Notes: generated from the sequence alone by a model not told the origin. Positions 17,218 to 26,132 are shown, counted from the first letter of the stretch. The stretch is 64,000 nucleotides of DNA from Intrasporangium calvum (GCF_028446585.1 NZ_JAPFQL010000012.1:1-64000), one strand, 5' to 3'. Numbers and translations are program-made.

Positions 17218-18138
17218 CTATCCCGATATGAGGGCACCGACCTCGATGCTTCCGTCGTCGTGGACGACGTATTCGGACAAGCCTTGAGGGCGCGCCGGCA
17301 TGGCAGTTCCCAGCGCCACCCTGATCTTCTGGTGATTGCACGCGGACACAACCATGAGGATCTCTACGATCTCTTCACGGGAGTAGTCACCCAGCAGGAC
17401 GTCGCGGAGGTCCGATCCCAATCGGACCGGATCCGACATGTAGATGTCAGCCAGTCTCAACGCCGTCTTGAACTGCCTCGGCATGTCACTCTGTTCGTAA
17501 TTCAGCAGCAAGTGCTCCAGCATCGGATCGACGACCCTCTCGCCACCCGCGATCCGCCTGAGCGACAAGCAGAAGGCGCACTGGTGGTAATCGCCGGCTC
17601 GCAACCGGAGGAGCTCATTTGTCCGGAGGTCGAGTCCGTCACGCAAGGCATAAACGGAGTGATGCCATTCAGCGGCGGCTCGAACGACTCCTGGCTTGGC
17701 CTCGGGTATCTCCACCGCCGCCGTCCCCCCGGAACCTCCAGGTCGCCCGAGGTCCAGCCTCTGGAGCGCGATCCGCAATCGGACGTTCTGGTCGAGGATG
17801 TACATGGCGTGTACGAGGTGTCGAACTGCTCGGTCTCCGAGCCGCTGCTCGACGAAGGCAAGTTGGTGCCGGTCGACGTCCGGCACGTAGTCGACGAACT
17901 GCTCCGTGAGAGAAAGCACCGCGTCCTCAACGTCGTCCGAGGAGGTCGGCCGCGTCAGTCGCTCCTGGCCGAGCACAGCCTCCACCGTCCTGGCCATCTG
18001 GCCGATCAGGTCGGGGTCGAGCTCCTGACTGGCGTTCTGCCACCCTCGGATCAGGGCCGCGCGCCCGCGCGGGGAGAGGGCGCCGATGACGTCGAACTCC
18101 GGCCGGGTGGCGGGCGCCTCGTGGATGTTCGATCCCAT
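17218..18138 (-). CDS. carboxymuconolactone decarboxylase/AhpD-like family protein
   Basis: A 306-residue protein. The central part has RTNELLRLRAGDYHQCAFC followed by LSLRR, which matches the AhpD/CMD helix with a redox-type CxxC motif. The last 100 residues include another family-like helix with His (EEIVEILMVVSACNHQKIRV). AhpD-type proteins act as disulfide reductases or decarboxylases; the two Cys favour a redox or peroxidase-partner role. It is the last gene of the unit carboxylase beta - EthD - EthD - CMD, with starts and stops overlapping, so it is co-expressed with acyl-CoA catabolism. Its exact reaction is unknown. Confidence 0.7.
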   Translation of the reverse strand: MGSNIHEAPATRPEFDVIGALSPRGRAALIRGWQNASQELDPDLIGQMARTVEAVLGQERLTRPTSSDDVEDAVLSLTEQFVDYVPDVDRHQLAFVEQRLGDRAVRHLVHAMYILDQNVRLRIALQRLDLGRPGGSGGTAAVEIPEAKPGVVRAAAEWHHSVYALRDGLDLRTNELLRLRAGDYHQCAFCLSLRRIAGGERVVDPMLEHLLLNYEQSDMPRQFKTALRLADIYMSDPVRLGSDLRDVLLGDYSREEIVEILMVVSACNHQKIRVALGTAMPARPQGLSEYVVHDDGSIEVGALISG

Positions 18139-18791
18139 CAGACGACAACCTCCTCCCTCGCGACGACAACCTGCTTGCGCTGGAGGCCGGTGTAACGCCT
18201 GAAGGCGGCTTCGAGCTGAGGGACCCTTTGGCCTGCCTCGTCAACCGATGCGAACCCGAAGGCGATGGCAACCTGCGGGAGGGCACCGTCGTGACGAAGG
18301 CCAGCGCGCATCAGGACCGCAGCGTCGGGGACCAGGACGTTGACGTCAGACCCGGGCGCCGCGAGGGCTGCCGCGGTCTCCTGAACCCAGGTCCGGAGCG
18401 CGTCTTCGTCGGGTGGTCCGCTCCATCGTCCGAGCAGCCAGACCTTCCCCGGCCACTCCGGGGTCGCCCCTACCGCGTCGACGGCCGCGCCAACCAGGCC
18501 TGAGAGGAACTTCGGTTCGTCCTCGATGAGGAGATCGGCGACGCGGGATCCGAACCCGGCACCCGCTGCGGCGTCGTCCGTGAACCAGAGCTCGACAATT
18601 CCATCCACCGGGTAGGCCAGGTCGTCCACGGGGACCAGGTGCGTGGATATCACGTGGTTCTGCCTGTAGGACACGACTCCCGGAAGCTGACGCGCAATGT
18701 CCGCGTGGACCGTGCGCCAGTGCTGTTGGAAGGCTTGGCGGCTCAGCCCATCCTTCTTCTCCAAGTATGTGATTCTCTTTGGCATGATCAC
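18138..18791 (-). CDS. EthD-domain protein, two-domain form
   Basis: About 217 residues with a dimeric alpha/beta-barrel (EthD) domain in the first half: LSRQAFQQHWRTVHADIARQ, LPGVVSYRQNHV and VDGIVELWF are typical. The second half (from about WPGKVWLLGRW) looks like a diverged second barrel domain. I prefer the GTG at 18789-18791 because it overlaps the upstream stop as GTGA and has AAGGAG five bases before it; an ATG two codons later is also possible. EthD proteins accompany oxidative catabolic clusters, but their chemistry is poorly defined. It is translationally coupled to the shorter EthD gene and the CMD gene. Confidence 0.75.
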   Translation of the reverse strand: MIMPKRITYLEKKDGLSRQAFQQHWRTVHADIARQLPGVVSYRQNHVISTHLVPVDDLAYPVDGIVELWFTDDAAAGAGFGSRVADLLIEDEPKFLSGLVGAAVDAVGATPEWPGKVWLLGRWSGPPDEDALRTWVQETAAALAAPGSDVNVLVPDAAVLMRAGLRHDGALPQVAIAFGFASVDEAGQRVPQLEAAFRRYTGLQRKQVVVAREEVVV

Positions 18792-19111
18792 GTCCGCTCC
18801 TTCAAAGGCACCTCGAACTCTTCGGCCACGAACCATTTCAGGTCACCGATGAAGTGTTCCTCGTGATCAAAGAGCGCCTTGGCCTCGGGGCCCTTGAAGG
18901 CGGCAGCTATGTCTCCGAGGCTGGCGAACCACAACTCCGCCATTCCATCGAAAGGCCAGACCGACTTGTGCTGAATGGCCGGGCTCTGCCGATATCGAAG
19001 GATCCCGGGCATCTGTTCCACGAAGCGTGGATGCTCGCTGCGCCAGCTGCGCAGGAACTCATCGCGCGTCGTGCCTTCCTTGCGGATCACGAGCACGACA
19101 ACCTTGTACAT
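18788..19111 (-). CDS. EthD-domain protein, single-domain form
   Basis: A 107-residue single-domain EthD protein: TTRDEFLRSWRSEHPRFVEQ, MPGILRYRQSPAIQ and FDGMAELWF align with the first half of the next gene, so the pair probably arose by duplication. It is eight bases from the carboxylase beta gene and overlaps the next EthD gene by four. Members of this family form dimers and bind small hydrophobic ligands. The reaction is not known. Confidence 0.8.
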   Translation of the reverse strand: MYKVVVLVIRKEGTTRDEFLRSWRSEHPRFVEQMPGILRYRQSPAIQHKSVWPFDGMAELWFASLGDIAAAFKGPEAKALFDHEEHFIGDLKWFVAEEFEVPLKERT

Positions 19112-19119
19112 CTCGCGCC

Positions 19120-20700
19120 TCAGACTGGGGTGACTGCTTGACGGCGCTCCACCGGGACGACCTTCCGCTTCTTGTAGAGGCGCAGCCGCTTCGTCAGCTC
19201 TTCGCGTAATTGGTCGGAGGGGACGACGGCTTCCACTGCGTTGTTGTCAGCAATCTTGAAGACGTCGATACCCTCGGCATACTCAGCCTGTTTCGCAGCG
19301 ACGAACTCACGACGTTCATCGTCGTCCTGAATCGCATGAATCTGGTTGTAGTACACGCCGTTGACTGCAGCATCCGGGCCCATCAGGGCGGGCCGGGCGG
19401 TGGGCAGGGCGATCACCGCGTCGGGATGCATGGGTGCGCCTGACATGGCCAGATAGCCTCCCCCATATGCCTTACGGACCAGCACGGTGATCCGTGGGAC
19501 GCGGCATTCAGAGACAGCAAAGATCATCTTTGCGCCATGGCGAATGATCCCTTGCCGCTCCACCTCCGAGCCGATCATGTAGCCCGCGATGTCAACGAGG
19601 AAGATGATGGGGACGTTGTAGGCATTGCAGATCCAGATGAATCGCGCGGCCTTGTCCGATGAGTCGGGGAAGATCACCCCACCCATGTGGCGGGGGTCAT
19701 TGGCCACCAGACCGACCGGCTGGCCATTGATTCGGGCGAAGGCCGTGATCATCTCTTGGGCGAAGAGCTCCTTGTAGGGAAAGTAAGTGCCTTCGTCCAC
19801 GAGCGACTCGATGAACTCCTCCATGTCGAAGACCTCGGCCTCCCTCAGCGGAACGATCTCGCTGAGCCGCCGCCCATCTCGGGGCTCGGTCGCCGGAGCA
19901 ACCGGCGCCTGGCTCTCCCAGTTGGGCGGGAGGAAGGAAAGCCAGACCCGGATCGCATTCAGCGCCTCGGTGTCGTCCTCCACCAGAACATCCCCAAGGC
20001 CGGAAACGGTGCAATGCATCTCGGCGCCCCCCATCTCCTCCAGGGTCACCTGCTCGCCAGTCACCATCTCTGCCAAGCGGGGCGAACCGAGGTAGGCGGT
20101 CGCCTGACCTCGCACCATGATCGTTATGTCGCACAGCGCTGGCACGTAAGCCGATCCGGCCGGAGAGGGTCCGAAAAGCGCGCACACCTGTGGAACTCGA
20201 CCCGAGATCTGGACCTGGTTGTAGAAGATGTTGCCCCACGCATGCCGGCCCACGAAGCTGTCGAACTGCTCGTCGATACGAGCGCCGGCCGAATCAAAGA
20301 GGTAAACGATGGGGATACCGGCTGCAACGGCCGTCTCCTGCGCGAAAGTGATCTTCTCGAACGTGCGCTTGCCCCACGTGCCGGCCTTGACGCTGTAGTC
20401 GTTGGCGATCACGCAAACCTGGCGCCCGTCCACATTGCCGTAGGCGCACACCACAGCGTCACCGGGCATACCCTCACTGAACCGCGCGAGCAGTCCGTCT
20501 TCCACGTACTCGCCATCGTCAAAAAAGAACTCAAGGCGCTCACGGACGAGCATCTTGCCCGCGGCCTTGATCTTCTCTCGATTCTTCTCGGACCCGCCCA
20601 AGCGTGCGGACTCTGTCTGGTTCGCCAGGACGTCGTGGACCGTGGGCGCCTCCGCTCGCTCACCTTCAGAGTGCGTCTGGGCGGATGCGGTATGCGTCAT
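19120..20700 (-). CDS. acyl-CoA carboxylase beta (carboxyltransferase) subunit, MCC/GCC-like N-half
   Basis: A 526-residue carboxyltransferase. The N-terminal crotonase half carries signatures I associate with methylcrotonyl/geranyl-CoA carboxylases (FDSAGARIDEQFDSFVGR, GNIFYNQVQISG, PAGSAYVPALCD). The C-terminal half has IIRHGAKMIFAVSE and RKAYGGGYLAMSG, closer to propionyl-CoA carboxylases; LVDIAGYMIG replaces the usual DVPGFLPG loop. It should transfer CO2 from biotin to a branched or unsaturated acyl-CoA. The biotin-carrying alpha subunit is encoded separately at 31-32.7 kb. The gene heads the operon with two EthD proteins and a CMD protein and diverges from the MaoC gene across a perfect 16-bp palindrome. 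Confidence 0.88.
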   Translation of the reverse strand: MTHTASAQTHSEGERAEAPTVHDVLANQTESARLGGSEKNREKIKAAGKMLVRERLEFFFDDGEYVEDGLLARFSEGMPGDAVVCAYGNVDGRQVCVIANDYSVKAGTWGKRTFEKITFAQETAVAAGIPIVYLFDSAGARIDEQFDSFVGRHAWGNIFYNQVQISGRVPQVCALFGPSPAGSAYVPALCDITIMVRGQATAYLGSPRLAEMVTGEQVTLEEMGGAEMHCTVSGLGDVLVEDDTEALNAIRVWLSFLPPNWESQAPVAPATEPRDGRRLSEIVPLREAEVFDMEEFIESLVDEGTYFPYKELFAQEMITAFARINGQPVGLVANDPRHMGGVIFPDSSDKAARFIWICNAYNVPIIFLVDIAGYMIGSEVERQGIIRHGAKMIFAVSECRVPRITVLVRKAYGGGYLAMSGAPMHPDAVIALPTARPALMGPDAAVNGVYYNQIHAIQDDDERREFVAAKQAEYAEGIDVFKIADNNAVEAVVPSDQLREELTKRLRLYKKRKVVPVERRQAVTPV

Positions 20701-20735
20701 GACGAGCCCTCCTGGCTGTCGTACTGGCAGTTGAG

Positions 20736-20751
20736 ACTAGCGTACGCTAGT
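20736..20751. promoter_or_regulatory. perfect 16-bp palindrome, operator candidate in the carboxylase/MaoC divergent region
   Basis: ACTAGCGTACGCTAGT is its own reverse complement. It lies 35 bases from the carboxylase beta start and 68 from the MaoC start. On the opposite strand, TACTAGCGTACGCTAG aligns partly with the motif shared by three other promoters of this cluster. Size and symmetry suit a TetR dimer. Confidence 0.65.
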
Positions 20752-20819
20752 ATCTCTCGCAGAGAAAGCCCCGCGTATCTCCGCGTCGGTGTGTGGCCCC
20801 TTGAGAGGAAGCGGTAGAC

Positions 20820-21311
20820 ATGTCGCACGAACAGCCAGCCAGATCGGCCAACCCGTCGGCAAGGTCCCTTCCGGAGCCCCACTACTGGGAATCTCTGGCG
20901 CTTGGCGATTGCTTGGTCACCACCGGTCTGACCATCACCGAGGCTCACCTGCTCACGTGGGCCGGCCTCACCGGCGACGTCGTTTCCTTCCACCTGGATG
21001 CCGAGTACGCTGCGTCGACACAGTTCGGACACCGGGTCGCTCACGGCCCCCTCACCCTGTCAACCTCACTGGGACTCGTCACCCAGACCGGCTACTTCGG
21101 CAATGTGGTCGCCTGGCTTGGACTCGACTCGGTCCGCGCCAAGAAGCCCGTCTTCATCGGAGACACCATCCGCGTCCGGGCGACGATCCGGGAAGCTCGC
21201 GAGACAAGCAACCCGGCTCACGGAGTGTGGGTGATCGACTATGTGACCAGCAACCAGCATGGCGACGTGGTCATGACGTTCACGTCCAGCTTTCTGGTTC
21301 GGCGGGCCTGA
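20820..21311 (+). CDS. MaoC-like (R)-specific enoyl-CoA hydratase
   Basis: A 163-residue single hot-dog domain protein. The catalytic region LTGDVVSFHLDAEYA and FGHRVAHGPLTLS keeps the Asp and His spacing of the MaoC hydratase-2 motif, although the usual Asn-Pro of the motif is replaced. It would hydrate a 2-enoyl-CoA (or dehydrate the hydroxyacyl-CoA) in the degradation pathway. It is divergent from the carboxylase beta operon and convergent with the metallo-hydrolase gene. The ATG at 20820 follows GAGAGGAAG. Confidence 0.82.
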   Translation: MSHEQPARSANPSARSLPEPHYWESLALGDCLVTTGLTITEAHLLTWAGLTGDVVSFHLDAEYAASTQFGHRVAHGPLTLSTSLGLVTQTGYFGNVVAWLGLDSVRAKKPVFIGDTIRVRATIREARETSNPAHGVWVIDYVTSNQHGDVVMTFTSSFLVRRA

Positions 21312-21344
21312 CCGGGCCTTCCCATACTGGCGGGTGGGGAAAGA

Positions 21345-22370
21345 TCATCTCGTTCCGGTCAGGCCTTCGTCACCACTGGCAGACCGCACATGCGCCACAA
21401 ACGCCGCCGCCTCTCCGACTGCCATACGGCGCGACAATGCATTGAACTCCGTCCAGGGTCGCGACCAGGACAGCCGCTGGGCGAGCTCCCAGATGGTTGC
21501 ACCGCCGTCGGCGTGAAGCAGTCGTCTGACCTCGGACAAACGCGCGGCCACCTCCTGCTCCAACTCCTCGACCCGCCGATGAACACCAGCAAATCGATAC
21601 TGATGAGCCGGCAGCACCTCGGCATCCTCTAGGTGCCGCAACATCACCAGGCTCTCTAGGTACTGCATCAGCGGATCCGAGTACCCGAAGGGGTTGAGGG
21701 CGACGTGGGAGCTGATCGTCGGCAGGAGATGGTCTCCGCTGAAGAGAAGGTTACGGCGGCGGTCATGCAAGCAGACATGGCCAGGTGTATGCCCGGGGGT
21801 GTGCAGCACCTGGATGTCTTCACCCGCCAAGGGAAGCGTTTGCCCATGCAACAGGTGATGATCCGGCTGGAAATAGCGACGGGCGTGGCCGTAGTCCTCC
21901 GTCTGAGCCAGCACGCGGGCCTCGGCTGCCGGGACGCCCCACGCCGTGAATCGCGCGGTGGCTGAGTGCTCCCCCACCTGATGATCAGTGAGACCCTGCA
22001 CCCAATCAGTCTCTGCCGCTCCCAAGGCCACCCAAGCTCCGGTCTTTGCCGCTAGCTGGCCTGCCCCTTCCCAATGGTCGAAGTGGAAGTGCGTCACCAC
22101 GATCCCCCGGAGGCGATGGGGAGCGATCCCGATTGCGGCAAAGGCCGCGTCCCAGGCTGCGGCCGCTTCCGGGGAGTCGGGGCCTGGATCAATGACAACC
22201 GCGTCGTGCGGACCCGCCACCAAGTAGGCGAAGGTGTAGCGGATCGGGTTGTCGACAGGGACCGGGATGGCCCAGACGTCGGGGGCCACCCTCTCGAGAT
22301 CTGGCAGCTGCCGCTCGGCCCACGCCCTCACTTGATCCGGACTTGTCGGAATCACGTCAGGGCGAACCAT
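21345..22370 (-). CDS. metallo-beta-lactamase-fold hydrolase
   Basis: A 341-residue protein with the full MBL zinc motif THFHFDHWEG near residue 95, HTPGHTPGHVCLHD and FSGDHLLP as the third and fourth metal blocks, and a distal His at LPAHQYRFAG. A C-terminal winged-helix-like tail (DGGATIWELAQRLSWSRPW) is typical of the LACTB2-like branch. In an acyl-CoA pathway it may be a thioesterase or lactonase; no substrate can be assigned. The ATG follows the LivF stop by two bases, so it belongs to the importer operon. Confidence 0.85.
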   Translation of the reverse strand: MVRPDVIPTSPDQVRAWAERQLPDLERVAPDVWAIPVPVDNPIRYTFAYLVAGPHDAVVIDPGPDSPEAAAAWDAAFAAIGIAPHRLRGIVVTHFHFDHWEGAGQLAAKTGAWVALGAAETDWVQGLTDHQVGEHSATARFTAWGVPAAEARVLAQTEDYGHARRYFQPDHHLLHGQTLPLAGEDIQVLHTPGHTPGHVCLHDRRRNLLFSGDHLLPTISSHVALNPFGYSDPLMQYLESLVMLRHLEDAEVLPAHQYRFAGVHRRVEELEQEVAARLSEVRRLLHADGGATIWELAQRLSWSRPWTEFNALSRRMAVGEAAAFVAHVRSASGDEGLTGTR

Positions 22371-22372
22371 CC

Positions 22373-23155
22373 CTACTTCTCAGCCTGACCGTGATCGATG
22401 GCCTCAGCGATGCCCTTGGAGACGGGCTCCGCCGAGGGAGCGCCTCCCAAGTAGATGTGCTGGATCATCGGGTTGTTACGCAGTTCCTCGGCCGTCCCCT
22501 CCAGCATGACTTGTCCCCCGCTGAGCAGGTACCCCCGGTCGGCGAGGCTCAGGGCAGCCAGCGCATTCTGTTCGACGACGACCACAGTGAGGTTCCGCTC
22601 AGCTCGCAGCTGGGCGAGCACACTCATGACCTGTGCGGTCATCTGCGGGGAAAGGCCGAGACTCGGTTCATCCAAGAGCATGACCCTGGGCTGGCTCATG
22701 TAAGCACGACCCACTGCCAGCATCTGCTGCTCCCCACCCGAGAGGGTTCCTGCGAGCTGGTGCGAGCGCTCCGCAAGCCTGGGGAAATACGCGTAGACCT
22801 CGTCCATGAGCTGCTTGGTCCTGGAGTCCTTGCGGCGGGTGTATCCGCCAAGCACCAAGTTGTCCGACACGGAGAGCGTGGTAAACACCTGACGGCCCTC
22901 CGGCACCAGAACACAACCTTCTCGAACCACTTGGCTCTGTCGCATCCCAGCGGTGTTTTTTCCCCCAAGCGCCACGTCTCCGTGTCGCAGCCGATGACTG
23001 CGGGCTATCACGTTCAGCAGGGTGCTCTTGCCCGCACCGTTGGGCCCGATCACGGTGACGATCTCACCCTCGGCCACGGAGAGCGAGACGTCACGCAGCA
23101 CCTTGGCCCTTCCGTACGAGAAGCTGACCCCTTTCACCGAGAGCGCGGCGGTCAT
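22373..23155 (-). CDS. LivF-type ABC ATPase
   Basis: A 260-residue ATPase with Walker A GPNGAGKS, Q-loop VPEGRQVF, signature LSGGEQQMLAVGRAYM and Walker B VMLLDEPSLGLSP, matching LivF of branched-chain amino-acid-type importers. LivF pairs with LivG, which is here part of a fusion protein encoded just upstream with a four-base overlap. The set LivH - LivM-LivG - LivF - MBL hydrolase is one leftward operon. These importers in catabolic clusters often carry carboxylic acids rather than amino acids. Confidence 0.93.
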   Translation of the reverse strand: MTAALSVKGVSFSYGRAKVLRDVSLSVAEGEIVTVIGPNGAGKSTLLNVIARSHRLRHGDVALGGKNTAGMRQSQVVREGCVLVPEGRQVFTTLSVSDNLVLGGYTRRKDSRTKQLMDEVYAYFPRLAERSHQLAGTLSGGEQQMLAVGRAYMSQPRVMLLDEPSLGLSPQMTAQVMSVLAQLRAERNLTVVVVEQNALAALSLADRGYLLSGGQVMLEGTAEELRNNPMIQHIYLGGAPSAEPVSKGIAEAIDHGQAEK

Positions 23156-25089
23156 CGCTTCACCCCTTCATCAGTCATGTGGTCCTCATGCCCGGCGTGC
23201 CCCGACTGCGGGTCGTGCGCCACGCCGAGGTAGGCGTCGATGACGTCCTGGTCAGTCTGGACCTCTTCCGGGGTACCAACCCGAAGAGTTGAACCGAAGT
23301 TGAGCACGTGAACACGATCAGCCGCCGCCATGACGAACTCCATGTCGTGTTCGATGACCAGGACGGCCATGCCCTCGCGACCCAGGGACCGCAGCAACCT
23401 CATGAGCGAGGCCTTCTCTGCCTTGTTGAGCCCTGCGCACGGTTCATCCAGGAGCAGGACGCGGGGAGAGGCGACAAGGGCTCGTGCGATCTCGACCTGT
23501 TTCTGCTGGCCGAGCGAGAGGCTCTTGGCGTCACGGTCTGCCAGGCGTGAGAGCCCGAGCCGATTCAAGGCTGTGGCCGCTTCCGTCGCGAGGGTCTCCT
23601 CCTCCTTGAGCGATCCGAAGGTGGGTACGGACGAACGGAGCATCCCGACGGACCCTCGTAGGTGTGCCCCAACGGCCACGGTTCCCGCAACATCCATTCC
23701 CTCGAAGAGGCAGGGGGTCTGGAAGGTGCGGCTCAGCTTGTGGGCCGCAACTTGGTGCGCCTTCATCGCGGTCGTGTCGACGCCGTCGATGTGCACGGAG
23801 CCGGCATTCGGGACCAGATTGCCCGAAAGCAGGTTGACCAAAGTGGACTTGCCCGCGCCGTTCGGGCCGATCACGGCGAGAACCTCCCCGGCTCGGATGT
23901 TCAAGCTGACTCCGTCGACAGCCGTTACGCCTCCAAAATGCTTGGCCAGCCCCTCGGCCGAGAGAACCACCTCGCCAAGCCGAGGGATCCCGACAAGGTC
24001 TTGAGCGCGCCGCTGGGAGGCCATGTCTGAAGGTGCGTCATCGCCGGGCGGGGCGTTCGATTCAGCATCGGCCTCGAGCCCCGGCTCGCGCGTGTACCGG
24101 CGACCCAAGCGGGCCGCGGCGCTGATGGCTCCGATGATGCCATCCGGCCGAAGCACCAGGATGACCACCAGGAGGAGACCCATCACAAGCTCTTGGCCAG
24201 CACCGACGGCCGCGTTTCCGAGGATGCTCGGCAGCGTGGCGTCAATGAGCTGGTGCAGCAGCTCGAGCACGATCGCACCGACGATGGCGCCCCAGGGACT
24301 TCGCATGCCACCTAGCACCGCGATCATCAGGACCTCGATCGCGGTGATGAGGCCGAAAGGCGGCGGGTTCACATACAGGACTTGGTGCGCGTAGAGCGAG
24401 CCGGCGATTGAGCTGATCACTGCAGAGGCGGTGAAGACTCGGGCCTTCGACGACGCGATGTTGATACCCGCCGCGGCCGCCGCGGCCTCATGCCCCCGAA
24501 TGGCGAGCAGGGCGCGGCCCTCTCGACCCCTTCGGAGCATCAACATGCCCCAGAGCACAATCCCAACGACAACCCAGTTGAGAATCATGTGCGATTGGCT
24601 CGAGAGGAACGTGAAGCCGAACAGTTCCAGGGGTCGGATGCCGCCGAGCCCGGTGGACCCCCCAGTGAACTCAGCGTTGTTCACGAGGAGGTAGAAGACC
24701 TCGGTGAGGGCCAAGGTAGCCATAGCGAGGAAGTGGCCGCGCAGCCGGAAGAGCGGGCGCGCGAGTGCGAAGCCGAGGATCCCCGCGACTATGGCCGAGA
24801 CCGCCATGGCTGCTAGCCCAGCCCAGCCGTAGTTGACCGTCAGCAGGGTCGATCCGTACGCGCCAATTCCGTAAACCGCACCCACCGCGAGGGAGAACTG
24901 GCCGGCATAGCCAGTGACGAGAACCATGCCTAGACCCAGAAGCGCAAGGAGCCCCACCGATGCGCCGAGACCGGCGTAGTACTCGTTGGTCGAGAAGGCA
25001 AAAGCGGCGACGACGGCGATCCAGACGAGCGCGCCGACCAGATGGCGCCATCCGATGGCCGAGCTGGACTGCCTGGGCGTATCAGACAC
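23152..25089 (-). CDS. LivM-LivG fusion: permease and ATPase in one polypeptide
   Basis: A 645-residue protein. Residues about 10-320 are a LivM-type permease with eight to ten membrane segments (VTGYAGQFSLAVGAVYGIGAYG is the conserved region). After a polar linker of about 60 residues comes a LivG ATPase with Walker A GPNGAGKS, signature LSLGQQKQVEIARAL, Walker B VLLLDEPCAGL and the LivG-specific VLVIEHDMEFV. I chose the GTG at 25087-25089, which overlaps the LivH stop by eight bases. Fusion of these two components would fix their stoichiometry. It works with LivH, LivF and the LivK-like lipoprotein at 26.1 kb. Confidence 0.92.
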   Translation of the reverse strand: MSDTPRQSSSAIGWRHLVGALVWIAVVAAFAFSTNEYYAGLGASVGLLALLGLGMVLVTGYAGQFSLAVGAVYGIGAYGSTLLTVNYGWAGLAAMAVSAIVAGILGFALARPLFRLRGHFLAMATLALTEVFYLLVNNAEFTGGSTGLGGIRPLELFGFTFLSSQSHMILNWVVVGIVLWGMLMLRRGREGRALLAIRGHEAAAAAAGINIASSKARVFTASAVISSIAGSLYAHQVLYVNPPPFGLITAIEVLMIAVLGGMRSPWGAIVGAIVLELLHQLIDATLPSILGNAAVGAGQELVMGLLLVVILVLRPDGIIGAISAAARLGRRYTREPGLEADAESNAPPGDDAPSDMASQRRAQDLVGIPRLGEVVLSAEGLAKHFGGVTAVDGVSLNIRAGEVLAVIGPNGAGKSTLVNLLSGNLVPNAGSVHIDGVDTTAMKAHQVAAHKLSRTFQTPCLFEGMDVAGTVAVGAHLRGSVGMLRSSVPTFGSLKEEETLATEAATALNRLGLSRLADRDAKSLSLGQQKQVEIARALVASPRVLLLDEPCAGLNKAEKASLMRLLRSLGREGMAVLVIEHDMEFVMAAADRVHVLNFGSTLRVGTPEEVQTDQDVIDAYLGVAHDPQSGHAGHEDHMTDEGVKR

Positions 25090-25939
25090 GGTCAGCCACC
25101 ACCTGTCGGGTGAGCCCCTGCGGGCGAAGGATGAGCAGAACAATCAGCAGGACGAACACAACGGTGGAAGCCTGAGCGGCTGAGACGTAGCGCGCCACGA
25201 CGACTTCTGCGAGGGCCACGAGGAATCCGCCGATAAGGGTGAGCCCGAGTTTGTCGAATCCGCCCATGATTGCCGCTATGAAACCTTTGAGACCCAACGC
25301 GAGCCCGGCCCCGGCCGCGATGAACGACGTGGGGACCTGTGCGGCGAGCACGCCACCGGCGATGGCGCCAGAGAGAGCGAACGCGATGGTGGCCATCGTG
25401 GTGAGGCTGATCCCGACGATTCCCGCGGCGTAAGCGTTGACGGAGAAGGCGCTCAAGGCCTTGCCTGAGAGCGTGCGGTCGAAGAAGTAGGCCAGCCCAA
25501 GGTAGCCGAGCAGGGTGATGCCGATCAGCCAGAGGGACTGCTGGGGGATGCGGCCCCCCAGGATGTCCACCGAGGGGCCCGAGGTGATCGCTGGGAACTG
25601 TCGGGGGCCGCTGCCGAAGTAGAGCTGGATGAGTGAGCGAATGGCGATGCCCACACCCAGGGTCACGATGGTCTGCACCATGAGGCTCTGGTTTCGGAGC
25701 GGATGGATCGCCAGGTGGTACATGACCACGCTGACCACCGCTCCGACGACTGCACCAACGAGAATCGCCCCGAGGGGCGGTAGGACCGCCGAAGCGACCA
25801 CGGCTCCGAAGCCCCCAGCCACTGCGATGTCGCCCATCGCGAAGTTCACCATGCCGGTGAGCCGGTGGACGATCACGAACCCGATCCCGATCGCGCCGTA
25901 GAGCGCCCCCAAGGCCAGCGCCGTGAGTAGCAGCTGCAT
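25082..25939 (-). CDS. LivH-type ABC permease
   Basis: A 285-residue membrane protein with about eight hydrophobic segments. GIGFVIVHRLTGMVNFAMGD matches the LivH segment that follows the first helix, and ALKGF-like GLALGLKGFIAAIMGGFDKL is the conserved coupling region. The ATG at 25937-25939 was chosen because the family begins with a short hydrophobic helix; upstream frame has no homologous sequence. It is the first gene of the importer operon and diverges from the binding-protein gene, with an operator-like motif in between. Confidence 0.92.
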   Translation of the reverse strand: MQLLLTALALGALYGAIGIGFVIVHRLTGMVNFAMGDIAVAGGFGAVVASAVLPPLGAILVGAVVGAVVSVVMYHLAIHPLRNQSLMVQTIVTLGVGIAIRSLIQLYFGSGPRQFPAITSGPSVDILGGRIPQQSLWLIGITLLGYLGLAYFFDRTLSGKALSAFSVNAYAAGIVGISLTTMATIAFALSGAIAGGVLAAQVPTSFIAAGAGLALGLKGFIAAIMGGFDKLGLTLIGGFLVALAEVVVARYVSAAQASTVVFVLLIVLLILRPQGLTRQVVADRV

Positions 25940-26005
25940 TACCACTTCCAACTGGAGCTCCTCGATCCGGACGGGCCTCTTCCGAGACGCCGAAGTTCCT
26001 TGACA

Positions 26006-26021
26006 TACGAGCGCACGTTCG
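26006..26021. promoter_or_regulatory. operator-like motif TACGAGCGCACGTTCG between livH and livK
   Basis: It aligns with TACGAACGGTCGTACG (complement of the site at 34.33 kb) at 12 of 16 positions and with the site at 42.83 kb. It lies in the divergent region of the importer genes. Confidence 0.55.
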
Positions 26022-26132
26022 CTTGAATCAAGATAGATGGCGGTCCTGCTCGCGTCAATGCCCAAGGGGCTCCGTGCAACGGGGAGGCCATTCTGGATTT
26101 CAATGACGAGCTCCAACCAGAGAGGCACCCCA

